Below are positions 42,861 to 51,489 of a stretch of 64,000 nucleotides of DNA, piece by piece. The stretch covers positions 1 through 64,000 of the forward strand of contig CALXMK010000006.1 in assembly GCA_944389455.1 (NCBI GenBank). The letters run 5' to 3'. Position numbers and translations under genes: made by a program. The notes below the pieces were generated by a model, which worked only from the letters and a program-made list of their open reading frames with translations, was not told where the DNA came from and did no database searches. Positions within the stretch are counted from its first letter, which is position 1, and each line of letters starts with the position of its first letter. Source of the DNA: an uncultured Verrucomicrobiota bacterium. GTDB lineage: Bacteria; Verrucomicrobiota; Verrucomicrobiia; Limisphaerales; UBA1412.

Positions 42861-42885
42861 TAGGGGAATATTGAATATTCCCCTA
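42861..42885 (-). terminator. Perfect palindromic hairpin after dnaK
   Basis: TAGGGGAATATT and AATATTCCCCTA are perfect complements with one central base, 15 bases after the dnaK stop. The T-run on the minus strand is poor, so it may be a partial terminator or a processing/stability hairpin between dnaK and groES. A second small G/C hairpin (TCCCC...GGGGA, 42827-42844) lies between it and groES. Confidence 0.6.
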
Positions 42886-42899
42886 GTGAAATTCAAAAA

Positions 42900-44834
42900 T
42901 TATTTCTTATCGTCTACGATTTCAGCGTCTATTACATCGCCTTCATCAGGAGTTTTATTGCTGGAGTTTTGGCTATTGTCTGCTCCAGTATTGGAAGCTG
43001 TATTTCCTGCTTGGGACTGCTGTTGAGCGGCTTTGTATATTTGTTCTGAAACTTTATTCCATGCAGCAGTAAGTTTTTCATTCGCAGATCTAATAGCCGC
43101 GGTATCAGAGCCTTTCAACGCTTCTTTGACCGCATTAACAGCTGATTCAATATCTGATTTATCATTAGCCGGCAATTTAGATCCGTTTTCTTTCAGCATT
43201 TTTTCCGTACGATAAACGGCGCTGTCTGCTTCATTCCTTACTTCAACTTCTTCACGCTGACGTTTATCGTTTTCTGCATTAGTTTCAGCCTCACGACGCA
43301 TTCTCTCGATTTCCTCTTTACTCAAACCGCTACTAGCAGTAATTGTAATTTTCTGCTCACGGCCTGTACCCAAATCTTTTGCAGCAACGTGGAGAATACC
43401 GTTAGCATCTATATCAAAAGTTACCTCAATTTGAGGAACTCCACGCGGGGCAGGGGGAATATCCGTGAGTTGAAAGCGACCAATCGTCTTGTTGTCACGT
43501 GCCATTTGTCTCTCTCCCTGAAGGACGTGAACCTCTACTCCTGGCTGGTTATCAGAAGCTGTCGAGAATATTTCTGATTTCCGAGTAGGGATTGTAGTAT
43601 TGCGATCGATGAGTTTAGTGAAAATTCCGCCCATTGTCTCAATACCTAAGGAAAGAGGGGTTACGTCAAGGAGAAGTACATCTTTTACTTCTCCTTTTAA
43701 TACTCCTCCCTGAATTGCAGCACCTACAGCAACAACTTCATCTGGATTTACACCTTGATTTGGCTGTTTATTAACAATATTCCGAGCAGCATTTACAACG
43801 CTGGGCATACGAGTCATGCCTCCAACTAAGACTAGCTCATTGATCTGGTTAGCTGTCAATTCTGCATCATTCAAGCAATTATTCACAGGGCCAATTGTTC
43901 TCTGAATGAGAGGATCACAAATTTGTTCAAGTTTAGCTCGAGAAAGAGACATCTGAATATGCTTTGGCCCGGTTGCATCTGCTGTAATAAAAGGCAGATT
44001 AATCTCATAGGTTTGAGCACTTGAAAGCGCAATTTTTGCTTTTTCAGCTTCCTCTTTGATTCGCTGCAATGCATCAGGCTGATTATGAAGATCCATTCCA
44101 CTATCTTTTTTAAATTCATTCAGAATGTAATCCATAATCGTATTATCCCAATCATCACCACCGAGATGAGTATCACCATTGGTGGCTTTAACCTCAAATA
44201 CACCATCTCCAATTTCTAGGACAGAAATATCAAAAGTTCCACCACCCAAATCATAAACAGCAATTTTCTCATCTTTTTTCTTGTCTAGCCCATAAGCTAG
44301 GGAAGCTGCTGTTGGTTCATTAATGATACGAAGAACCTCTAATCCCGCAATTTTGCCAGCATCTTTAGTTGCTTGGCGTTGAGAGTCGTTGAAATAAGCC
44401 GGGACAGTGATAACAGCTTGGGAAATTGTTTCTCCTAAACGCATTTCTGCATCGGCTTTAAGTTTTGCCAAAATCATTGCAGAAATTTCAGGTGGGCTGA
44501 ATCTTTTCTTTTCACCCTGAACTTCTACTTCAATAGCCACATCTCCATTATTTGCACGCACCACGTTATAGGGAACACGTTTGAGTTCCTGCTGGATCTC
44601 ATCAAATTTTCTTCCCATGAAACGTTTTACTGAATAAATAGTATTACGGGGATTGGTTACGGCCTGACGTTTAGCTGCATCACCAACTAAACGTTCCCCA
44701 TTTTTAGTAAATGCAACAACAGATGGTGTTGTGCGTTTGCCTTCTGAATTTTCAAGGACGGTAGGTTCTCCTCCTTCCATTACCGCCATACAAGAGTTTG
44801 TTGTTCCTAAATCAATACCTAAAATCTTTGCCAT
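42900..44834 (-). CDS. dnaK: Chaperone protein DnaK (Hsp70)
   Basis: ATP-dependent Hsp70. The nucleotide-binding domain (about 1-380) has [29 protein letters not shown] and [16 protein letters not shown]; the substrate domain has the [14 protein letters not shown] segment. The C-terminus ends acidic ([15 protein letters not shown]). I use the ATG at 44834 ([12 protein letters not shown]), which has AGGGAG about ten bases upstream, and reject an upstream in-frame codon that would add 16 residues. A hairpin lies just ahead of the ribosome-binding site. grpE and dnaJ are not in the window. At 644 residues it is of normal length. Confidence 0.97.
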   Translation of the reverse strand: MAKILGIDLGTTNSCMAVMEGGEPTVLENSEGKRTTPSVVAFTKNGERLVGDAAKRQAVTNPRNTIYSVKRFMGRKFDEIQQELKRVPYNVVRANNGDVAIEVEVQGEKKRFSPPEISAMILAKLKADAEMRLGETISQAVITVPAYFNDSQRQATKDAGKIAGLEVLRIINEPTAASLAYGLDKKKDEKIAVYDLGGGTFDISVLEIGDGVFEVKATNGDTHLGGDDWDNTIMDYILNEFKKDSGMDLHNQPDALQRIKEEAEKAKIALSSAQTYEINLPFITADATGPKHIQMSLSRAKLEQICDPLIQRTIGPVNNCLNDAELTANQINELVLVGGMTRMPSVVNAARNIVNKQPNQGVNPDEVVAVGAAIQGGVLKGEVKDVLLLDVTPLSLGIETMGGIFTKLIDRNTTIPTRKSEIFSTASDNQPGVEVHVLQGERQMARDNKTIGRFQLTDIPPAPRGVPQIEVTFDIDANGILHVAAKDLGTGREQKITITASSGLSKEEIERMRREAETNAENDKRQREEVEVRNEADSAVYRTEKMLKENGSKLPANDKSDIESAVNAVKEALKGSDTAAIRSANEKLTAAWNKVSEQIYKAAQQQSQAGNTASNTGADNSQNSSNKTPDEGDVIDAEIVDDKK

Positions 44835-44853
44835 ATTTTTAATCTCCCTTCCG

Positions 44854-44886
44854 GGTATTTGCCTGTAATGCTTTACAGGCATTACC
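44854..44886 (-). promoter_or_regulatory. Bistable hairpin in the dnaK leader
   Basis: On the minus strand TGCCTGTAA and TTACAGGCA are perfect complements with a four-base loop, flanked by GGTA/TACC. A competing hairpin, GTAATGC-N7-GCATTAC, uses overlapping bases. The structure ends about five bases before the AGGGAG ribosome-binding site (44844-44849). It could be a repressor operator or a thermosensor-like element; it is not a CIRCE element. Confidence 0.5.
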
Positions 44887-45021
44887 TGCTTTGAATTAGC
44901 AATTGATAGGCCATTTTTTAAGTTTAATATGTAACCTATTGCCTATAAGTGTCTAAAGTATAATCTTTTTAAAATTAAATATTAAAAATCCTTCTGAACT
45001 TGAGATAAAATGCCTCTTCTT

Positions 45022-45039
45022 TGTCTCACTAGCGAGACA
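45022..45039 (-). repeat. Inverted repeat between ligA and dnaK
   Basis: TGTCTC and GAGACA flank six bases; with a G-U pair on the minus-strand RNA the stem reaches seven pairs with a CTAG loop. It lies about 20 bases after the ligA stop with no T-run. It could end the ligA message or bind a regulator ahead of dnaK. Confidence 0.4.
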
Positions 45040-45059
45040 TTTTGGCACTATAAACAGAA

Positions 45060-47489
45060 TTATTGTTTTGATTTATTCTTGTCGAGAAGCGCCATAAAAT
45101 CCAATTCACTTAAGATAGGTATGTTCAACTCTTTTGCTTTTTGAACCTTATAAGATGTTGGTTTTGTCCCCATGAGAAAATAATTTACTTTCTTGCTGAT
45201 TGAAGAGGTGATTTTACCACCATATTGCTCAACCAGAAGTTTAAGGTCATTTCTTGACATTGTTGAAAATGAACCTGTTATAGCAAAAAGTGTATCCGAA
45301 AAAATAGTTGGATGAATATGTTTTCTCTGAGGAGCAAATTTGTTATATAGTTCTTTATGATATTTTAAACGATTTTGGGCATCCTCTATAAGTCCGTTAA
45401 ACTGTGATACTTTAATAATTTTTGTTCCAGCTGTAGTTGCTTTTTCTATCTCTTCTAAATCAAAAAGATCAGTTTGCTCTGAAATAATGAAAAAATGAGT
45501 ATTAGAAAAAGAATTGGATGAAGTCTTAAAAATACCTCCGTATTTTTGGGCCAACGATATGATTTCAGCTTTTGTAGTTTCAGAAAGAGAATTTAGCAGT
45601 CTAAAGATTTTTCCTGCAATAGGACCTTTGGGGATAGCATTAGATTCATCATATATAGAAGAATAAAAATTAATTCCCAATTTCCTAAGTCTTTGTTTCA
45701 GTTTTATATTTGTTGGGATTCTAAACCATTGGAAAATGTTTTGTGAAGAAAGCATTCCTATACCAGGAATTTGGGCAATTTCTTCAGCTGAAGCTTCTTC
45801 AAGCTGATCCAAAGACATATAATTTTTAGCTAGTATTTTTGCAGTATTTGTCCCAATGCTAGAAAATCCAAAACCTGTAAATAGTCTCCAGAGATCCTGT
45901 TTATTACTCGCAATAATAGAGTCCAAAAATTTTTTGGCACTTTTAGATAAATTTTCTTCTTGTTTGGAGGGAAAATCTAACTGACTAAAAGGCTTAATGG
46001 GAAATAACATTAACCTTTCCTCTTGTGCTAAGGGAGTATCTTTTTTCTTAAGTAAAGGAGATATTTGCTCAAGAGTAAGTGTATATAAATCGGCAATATC
46101 TTTAACTAACCCACTGCTTACTAGTTTTAAAATAAGCCCTTTACCTCCACCAAAAATATCCATTGCATTTTTGGAACACCAATATTCAATTTTTGTTTTT
46201 ATTTGATCAAAGCAATATTCGTTTGGGCAACTCCAGCCAACGATACCTCTTTGTATCAGCAAAGTGTTACAACTGGGACATGTTTTAGGAAAAATAAAGG
46301 GGATTTCTTTTCCTGTTCTTTTTTCAGGGAGAGATTTAAGGACTGCTGGAATTACTTCTCCAGCTTTAAAAATAATGACATGATCTCCAATTCTAATATC
46401 CTTATTCTGTATATAATTTTCATTATGAAGAGTAGCTCTTCGAATGATAGAACCTGATAATTTAACAGGTTCCAATTCCGCAACAGGAGAAATAATTCCT
46501 GTTCGGCCAATTTGAAGTGAGATAGATTTTAATATGGTCTCTGCTTGTTCCGGAAGATATTTATAAGCAATAGCCCAGCGAGGGGCTTTTGCGGTATACC
46601 CTATAGGATCGCGAAATTTAAATTCATTAAGTTTAATAACAGCTCCATCTGTATCGAATCCAAAAGCTTTTCTGCTTTTTTCTAAATCATTGACTGCAGT
46701 AATAATTTCATCCTGATTTTTGCAATACTTGTAAGAGGAAATTGGCAGTCCAATCTCTTTAAACCAATCCAAAAGTTGAATTTGAGTTTCTGGAATAAGG
46801 ACTTCTGGACTAACTTCTCCCAATGCATAGAGGAAAATATCTAAACCACGCTGTTGAACTTCAGTTGAATCTAATAATTTTAAAGAGCCTGCTGCGGCGT
46901 TTCGAGGATTAGCAAAAGGAGATAAACCATTCAATTCTCGTTCTGCATTTAAACGGTTAAATTCTTTGTGTGATAGATATACTTCGCCTCGAACTTCAAA
47001 AATATCTGGGACATGCTTAATGAACAAAGGTACTTGTTTTAAAGTTTTAAGATTGAGTGTTACATCATCTCCTGTTGTTCCATCGCCTCGAGTTGACCCC
47101 AATACAAATATACCTTTTTCATAGCGGAGGTTAATGGAGATACCATCAATTTTGGGTTCTACAGACCAAGATACAGAATTTGCTGGCAATTTTTCTTCAA
47201 CTTTAGATAGAAATTTTCTAAGTTCATTCTCTGAATAGGTATTATCCAAACTTAACATTGGGATCCGATGGGAAACATGTGAAAATGTTCCCTGAACAGT
47301 TTCTCCGACTTGTTCACTAGGGGAATCCTTAGATTTGAGTTCTGGATATTGAGCTTCTAGGATAAGAAGTCTTTGATAAAGCTTATCATAATCAAAGTCT
47401 GAAATGATGGGATTTGCCTCCTGATAGTACGCTTTATTATGTTTCTGTAATTCTTTTTTTAATTTGTCGTATTCTTCTTTATAATTCAC
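45060..47489 (-). CDS. ligA: NAD-dependent DNA ligase LigA, extended C-terminus
   Basis: Seals nicks in replication and repair. The adenylation domain (1-320) has the active-site Lys113 in EPKIDGIS, with DGVAVK-type motifs following as FDTDGAVIKLN. The OB domain (about 325-400), a four-Cys zinc finger (CPSC...CPNEYC, about 410-436) and helix-hairpin-helix units (about 520-600) follow. The chain is 809 residues against the usual 670 or so. The surplus is in the C-terminal part, where a BRCT-like stretch (about 625-700) precedes the true BRCT (FAITGSFSTMSRNDLKLLVEQ, about 730-800). The first looks degenerate. The gene follows the MFS transporter by 61 bases. Confidence 0.93.
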   Translation of the reverse strand: MNYKEEYDKLKKELQKHNKAYYQEANPIISDFDYDKLYQRLLILEAQYPELKSKDSPSEQVGETVQGTFSHVSHRIPMLSLDNTYSENELRKFLSKVEEKLPANSVSWSVEPKIDGISINLRYEKGIFVLGSTRGDGTTGDDVTLNLKTLKQVPLFIKHVPDIFEVRGEVYLSHKEFNRLNAERELNGLSPFANPRNAAAGSLKLLDSTEVQQRGLDIFLYALGEVSPEVLIPETQIQLLDWFKEIGLPISSYKYCKNQDEIITAVNDLEKSRKAFGFDTDGAVIKLNEFKFRDPIGYTAKAPRWAIAYKYLPEQAETILKSISLQIGRTGIISPVAELEPVKLSGSIIRRATLHNENYIQNKDIRIGDHVIIFKAGEVIPAVLKSLPEKRTGKEIPFIFPKTCPSCNTLLIQRGIVGWSCPNEYCFDQIKTKIEYWCSKNAMDIFGGGKGLILKLVSSGLVKDIADLYTLTLEQISPLLKKKDTPLAQEERLMLFPIKPFSQLDFPSKQEENLSKSAKKFLDSIIASNKQDLWRLFTGFGFSSIGTNTAKILAKNYMSLDQLEEASAEEIAQIPGIGMLSSQNIFQWFRIPTNIKLKQRLRKLGINFYSSIYDESNAIPKGPIAGKIFRLLNSLSETTKAEIISLAQKYGGIFKTSSNSFSNTHFFIISEQTDLFDLEEIEKATTAGTKIIKVSQFNGLIEDAQNRLKYHKELYNKFAPQRKHIHPTIFSDTLFAITGSFSTMSRNDLKLLVEQYGGKITSSISKKVNYFLMGTKPTSYKVQKAKELNIPILSELDFMALLDKNKSKQ

Positions 47490-47550
47490 GATAAAAATTA
47501 GTTTAATATAGAAGTCTTATGATAAACAAGAAATTACATCTTAAAAGATT

Positions 47551-48783
47551 TTACATATACAATGCCTGATTCTCTTCTGATTTTTCCGGAATATCATGGT
47601 CTTGTATTCTGTGTTTATAGACAAAATAAAAAACGAAAAATGCTGTTAATATAGCAATTGTGCCACATAAGATATAGGGGGAAAATGGTTTAAAGCCAAA
47701 AAGGATTAAACAACAGATCGGACTAATAATTCTGGCAATATTCCCTATACTTTGGCTAAGTCCTAATATTTCTCCTTGTTTCTCAGGATTTGTGTAGCGA
47801 GATATAAGGCCAAAGGTAGTAGGTCTATTCAATGAAACAGATATGGAATTTAGAGTAACTGCACAAAAAAAAGGAAAAACTGAATTGGCCCACGGAATAG
47901 CAAAAAGCGATAAGGCACTTCCTATAAAACTCAGCAAAATGATGTTTCCTTCACCAATTAAAACAATCAATCGTCGGATAAAAAGACCTTGAAAAATGGC
48001 GGTAACAATGCCATGCCAAGCAAATATATACCCTATATGAGTAGTATCAAAATGCAAATTCACCTCGGCAAGCAATCCTAAAGTTACTTCATAACATGAA
48101 AAGCAAAAAGTGGAAATAAAATGGAAACAACAAAGAAACGATATTTGTGGATGCCGTATAACAGAACATAGAGTTTCCCATCTGCTTGATGAATGTTGTT
48201 CTTGACTTTTAGCTCTATTTTGAGGAGGAATACTTTCTTTGAGCAATAATAAAGCTAAGAGAAGGCTGATAGAACTCAAGATAGCAGCAACTGTTGGAGG
48301 AGCTGCAATACCCCAATGAGCAGAGAGTGCTCCAATGGCGGGACCCGATATTAAACCTAGGCTAAAAGCCATTCCAATAAGTCCCATTCCTGCTATTCGG
48401 TTTTTTGCAGGAGTAATATCTGCGATATAAGCTTGGGTTACATTGATATTCCCTCCGCATGCTCCGGCAAATAATCTGGAAGTAAGAATAAAAAAAAGGG
48501 CAGTGTTGCCCTCTTGTGCAGATCCCCAGGCGAAAAGCAGGTAAGACAGCATCCCTGTTGAAACACTGATCAGGATAACGGGTTTGCGCCCAATTCTATC
48601 AGAAAGCCTTCCCCAGAAAGGGGAAAAGATGACTTGCATCACAGAGAAAGATGCTACGATGATTCCAATAATAAATCCGCTTGCGCCGAAATGTTCGGCA
48701 TAAACAGGCAGCATCGGAAGAACTATTCCAAAGCCAATCAAGTCAATAAAGACTATTAAGAATATGACCGCACGGGCACCCAT
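47551..48783 (-). CDS. MFS transporter (TetA-like)
   Basis: A 410-residue major facilitator with about 12 transmembrane segments. It begins RAVIFLIVFIDLIGFGIVLPMLPVYAE, with motif A in the second loop (GRLSDRIGRKPVILIS, about 60-75), both typical of the TetA/multidrug-efflux branch. The substrate cannot be read; drug or metabolite efflux is likely. It begins four bases after the prepilin peptidase stop and appears to be the fifth gene of a cysS-tmk-aroE-peptidase-MFS unit. No TetR-type regulator is adjacent. Confidence 0.87.
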   Translation of the reverse strand: MGARAVIFLIVFIDLIGFGIVLPMLPVYAEHFGASGFIIGIIVASFSVMQVIFSPFWGRLSDRIGRKPVILISVSTGMLSYLLFAWGSAQEGNTALFFILTSRLFAGACGGNINVTQAYIADITPAKNRIAGMGLIGMAFSLGLISGPAIGALSAHWGIAAPPTVAAILSSISLLLALLLLKESIPPQNRAKSQEQHSSSRWETLCSVIRHPQISFLCCFHFISTFCFSCYEVTLGLLAEVNLHFDTTHIGYIFAWHGIVTAIFQGLFIRRLIVLIGEGNIILLSFIGSALSLFAIPWANSVFPFFCAVTLNSISVSLNRPTTFGLISRYTNPEKQGEILGLSQSIGNIARIISPICCLILFGFKPFSPYILCGTIAILTAFFVFYFVYKHRIQDHDIPEKSEENQALYM

Positions 48784-48787
48784 TAGA

Positions 48788-49921
48788 TTATTGGATGAGG
48801 GGTCTTAGCATATGATTGACCCAGTTTACTACATAATAATAACCTCCAAACATCCATAAAATAGCTCCTATTGCAATGTAAGGACCATAAGGAATGCGTG
48901 AAGAAAGTTCATTTTTCCCGATTAGAATTAAAAAAATTCCAACCAATGATCCAATTAGAGAACTGGTGAATAAAATAAAGATGATGGATTTCCATCCGAA
49001 AAATGCTCCAATCGCTCCCATTAGTTTTACATCTCCTAATCCCATCACTTCACGGGGTAAAACAAGTGTTTTTGCTGTAATTTCTAGTTTTTTTACCTCA
49101 GGGGTTTCCCAAATTTGATTATCCAGCTTTAAGTGAAGAGGTGTAAGTTCTATTTTTACATTTTGTGCGTTAATGTTTTTATCATCTTTGATTAGAGTTA
49201 ATTTAGCGCTTTTGGCTAAAGTTGTAATCTTATCAGAGGAGCGATAAAAAATTTCATCGTATGGGAGATTTCCATCTTTAGTTTCGATTGCTGTTTCGGA
49301 GAAGATAATTGTTTCTCCAGGAGGACATTCATATTTATATTTGCCAAATGCCATTTTACCTATACGAGAAATCAGATAGAGCAGACCTGCTCCAGTTATA
49401 ATCCCAATTGCGCTTTCTTGCAGAGATATTTTCTGCGAAGTGGTTTGATGTAAGATAGGAAAAAGAAATGATAGAATAAATCCCGCAATAATACCGCCAA
49501 GAGTTAGTGGATCAGGAATAATATAGTGTTCAAAATCAATGTAGGAAGCGACAATTAATGCGGAAATAATTGCAGAATAGATCAAAGCTAGAATAGGGCT
49601 AGTCCCTCCCACACAGAGCCAGGAGAGCATAAACATACAGCCCGTAAGAAATTCTACAATGAAATAGCGAATTGAGATAGGTTTTCCACAATTAGCACAT
49701 TTCCCTTTTAAAAAAAGCCATGTAAAAAGAGGAATATTCAAATACCAAGGGATATGATATTTGCAATTCGGACAGTGAGATGGAGGGAAAATGATGCTTT
49801 CTCCGCGTGGTATTCGATAAATACAAACATTTAAAAAACTACCTACGATAGTCCCAAAGATGAAAAAGGTAATTAGCCAAAATGGCAAGGGGAGTAAAAC
49901 GAACTTCTCAAAATCAAACAT
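48788..49921 (-). CDS. Prepilin peptidase / N-methyltransferase with soluble insertion
   Basis: Aspartic membrane protease (PilD/GspO) that cleaves and methylates type IV prepilins and type II pseudopilins. The N-terminal cytoplasmic domain has the two CxxC pairs C50/C53 and C75/C78 used by the methylase domain. The catalytic aspartates are Asp129 in SYIDFEHYIIPD and Asp297 in GLGDVKLMG. About eight transmembrane segments are predicted. Between two segments an insertion of about 95 residues (about 193-288) replaces the usual short loop; it begins with ECPPGETIIFSE and is rich in beta-type residues. At 377 residues it is longer than usual. It would serve the gspDEF system. Confidence 0.9.
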   Translation of the reverse strand: MFDFEKFVLLPLPFWLITFFIFGTIVGSFLNVCIYRIPRGESIIFPPSHCPNCKYHIPWYLNIPLFTWLFLKGKCANCGKPISIRYFIVEFLTGCMFMLSWLCVGGTSPILALIYSAIISALIVASYIDFEHYIIPDPLTLGGIIAGFILSFLFPILHQTTSQKISLQESAIGIITGAGLLYLISRIGKMAFGKYKYECPPGETIIFSETAIETKDGNLPYDEIFYRSSDKITTLAKSAKLTLIKDDKNINAQNVKIELTPLHLKLDNQIWETPEVKKLEITAKTLVLPREVMGLGDVKLMGAIGAFFGWKSIIFILFTSSLIGSLVGIFLILIGKNELSSRIPYGPYIAIGAILWMFGGYYYVVNWVNHMLRPLIQ

Positions 49922-49924
49922 ATA

Positions 49925-50848
49925 TCAATTGTGATAAATATTTTCTATAAGAGCTTTACGCATAATTTCAATAGGAGCGGGGAGACCTGTCCACAGTTCT
50001 AAAGATGCAGCTCCTTGATATAAAAGCATATTAATTCCATTGGCTATTTGACATCCAGATTGTCGAGCCATTGTCAGGAAAGGTGTTTCAGCTGGACGAT
50101 AAATCATATCAAAAGCGTATTTAGCTTGTCTCATAGAAAATTGGTTGATATCTAGCGGAATTGGATCGGATGACTTTAATCCCAAGGATGTTGCATTAAG
50201 GATAAGATCTACTTTTTCAGATGGATCTGGATACTGTAAAATAACTTCTGTTCCAGGGTAATGAGAATGAATTTCTTCTGCTAAGTTTTCTGCCTTTTGA
50301 ACTGTCCGATTAATAATGTAAATTTTTTTAGCTCCTTCTGCAGAAAGCCTCAATGCTGCAACTCGTCCTGCCCCTCCAGCTCCGAGAATAAGAATACTTT
50401 TTTGAGCCGAGACAAAACCAAAGTTTTCTTTTAATGAAGCAGGGATTGCGTCTGAATCGGTATTATATCCAACACTACGAACTTCAACAGGTGAGTCGTT
50501 TTTCCAATTCCTGATGGGAAGCCATTCTCCATCTTTGTTAAGTCCTTCAAAGCAAATTGTATTAATGGCACCTAAAATCTGTGCAGTTGGATTGACTTTG
50601 TTTGCAAGTTTAAATCCTGTCTCTTTATGAGGAACAGTGAGATTTAATCCAATGAATCCCATGGATTTTGCTCCTTCGATTGCATGAAAAAGGGATTTAG
50701 GATGAACCTCCATTGCCAAATATCGCCAATTTAAATGGAGAAATGAAAGTGCGGCATTTTGAAAAGAAGGCGAAGCAGAATGTCTTACTGGATATCCCAG
50801 CAATCCACAATATCTAGTATTTGCATTAATATGTACAAAATTATCCAT
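49925..50848 (-). CDS. aroE: Shikimate dehydrogenase
   Basis: Reduces 3-dehydroshikimate with NADPH in the shikimate pathway. It is 307 residues, longer than the usual 270-290. Signatures: GYPVRHSASPSFQNAAL near 18-34, NLTVPHKE with the catalytic Lys near 80, and the NADP-binding GAGGAGRVAALRL (about 157-169). The N-terminus carries about ten extra residues, and the substrate loop around 115-135 is also longer. It overlaps tmk by eight bases, so the genes are coupled. No other aro gene is near. Confidence 0.93.
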   Translation of the reverse strand: MDNFVHINANTRYCGLLGYPVRHSASPSFQNAALSFLHLNWRYLAMEVHPKSLFHAIEGAKSMGFIGLNLTVPHKETGFKLANKVNPTAQILGAINTICFEGLNKDGEWLPIRNWKNDSPVEVRSVGYNTDSDAIPASLKENFGFVSAQKSILILGAGGAGRVAALRLSAEGAKKIYIINRTVQKAENLAEEIHSHYPGTEVILQYPDPSEKVDLILNATSLGLKSSDPIPLDINQFSMRQAKYAFDMIYRPAETPFLTMARQSGCQIANGINMLLYQGAASLELWTGLPAPIEIMRKALIENIYHN

Positions 50849-51488
50849 TTAAGATATTCCAGATGTTTTGTGCGATAACTTCAGTTTTTTCTGTCGCATT
50901 TATAACCTTAAAACGAGAATCTTCTTGGGCGAAAATTGTTTTATAACCACTATAGACTTTTTGATGAAAATCCATATCTGCTTCTTCAAAGCGGTCTCTG
51001 ACTTGTATTCCCTTAGATTGTAATTGTTGATTGCGTTTAATAATTCTTTGACGGCTAATCTTCAAAGGTATGTCCATAAAAAAGACAATATCTGGCTGCA
51101 AATTTCCAATAGAATAATTAATAATCTGCTCTAGCGAAGAGATATAAATTCCTCTTCCGTACCCTTGATAAGCCAAAGAGCTATAATAATAGCGATCACA
51201 GATAACAATTTTTCCTTGCTCCAAAGCTGGGGAAATTATTTCCCGGATGAGCTGAGCACGTGCTGCGTTCATAAGAAGGAGTTCTGTTTCAGGTGTCATT
51301 TTATTCAGATAAGAAGTATCTTTGAGAATAGCACGTATCCTTTCCCCAATATCTGTGCCACCTGGCTCTCGAATCAGAATAAAATCATTATCGGTTTTTT
51401 GAAGATGCTCTGCTAATAATTGAATCTGAGTTGATTTACCGGATGCTTCAATTCCCTCAAAAACAATAAATGGATATTTAAATGGCAT
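50841..51488 (-). CDS. tmk: Thymidylate kinase
   Basis: Phosphorylates dTMP to dTDP. Starting at the ATG of 51488 (MPFKYPFIVFEGIEASGKST) the protein is 215 residues, close to the family norm; an upstream frame extension would overlap cysS by about 40 bases and add residues foreign to the family. P-loop FEGIEASGKST near residues 9-19; DR(Y/H) motif CDRYYYSSLAYQG with the conserved Arg-Tyr; LID-like region QSKGIQVRDRFE. The start is one base after the cysS stop, and its end overlaps aroE. Confidence 0.94.
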   Translation of the reverse strand: MPFKYPFIVFEGIEASGKSTQIQLLAEHLQKTDNDFILIREPGGTDIGERIRAILKDTSYLNKMTPETELLLMNAARAQLIREIISPALEQGKIVICDRYYYSSLAYQGYGRGIYISSLEQIINYSIGNLQPDIVFFMDIPLKISRQRIIKRNQQLQSKGIQVRDRFEEADMDFHQKVYSGYKTIFAQEDSRFKVINATEKTEVIAQNIWNILNG

Positions 51489-51489
51489 T

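Noticed and set aside
42779..42900. Search for a CIRCE operator before groES, and also before dnaK
   Set aside because: No TTAGCACTC-N9-GAGTGCTAA or near match is present; only unrelated hairpins occur.
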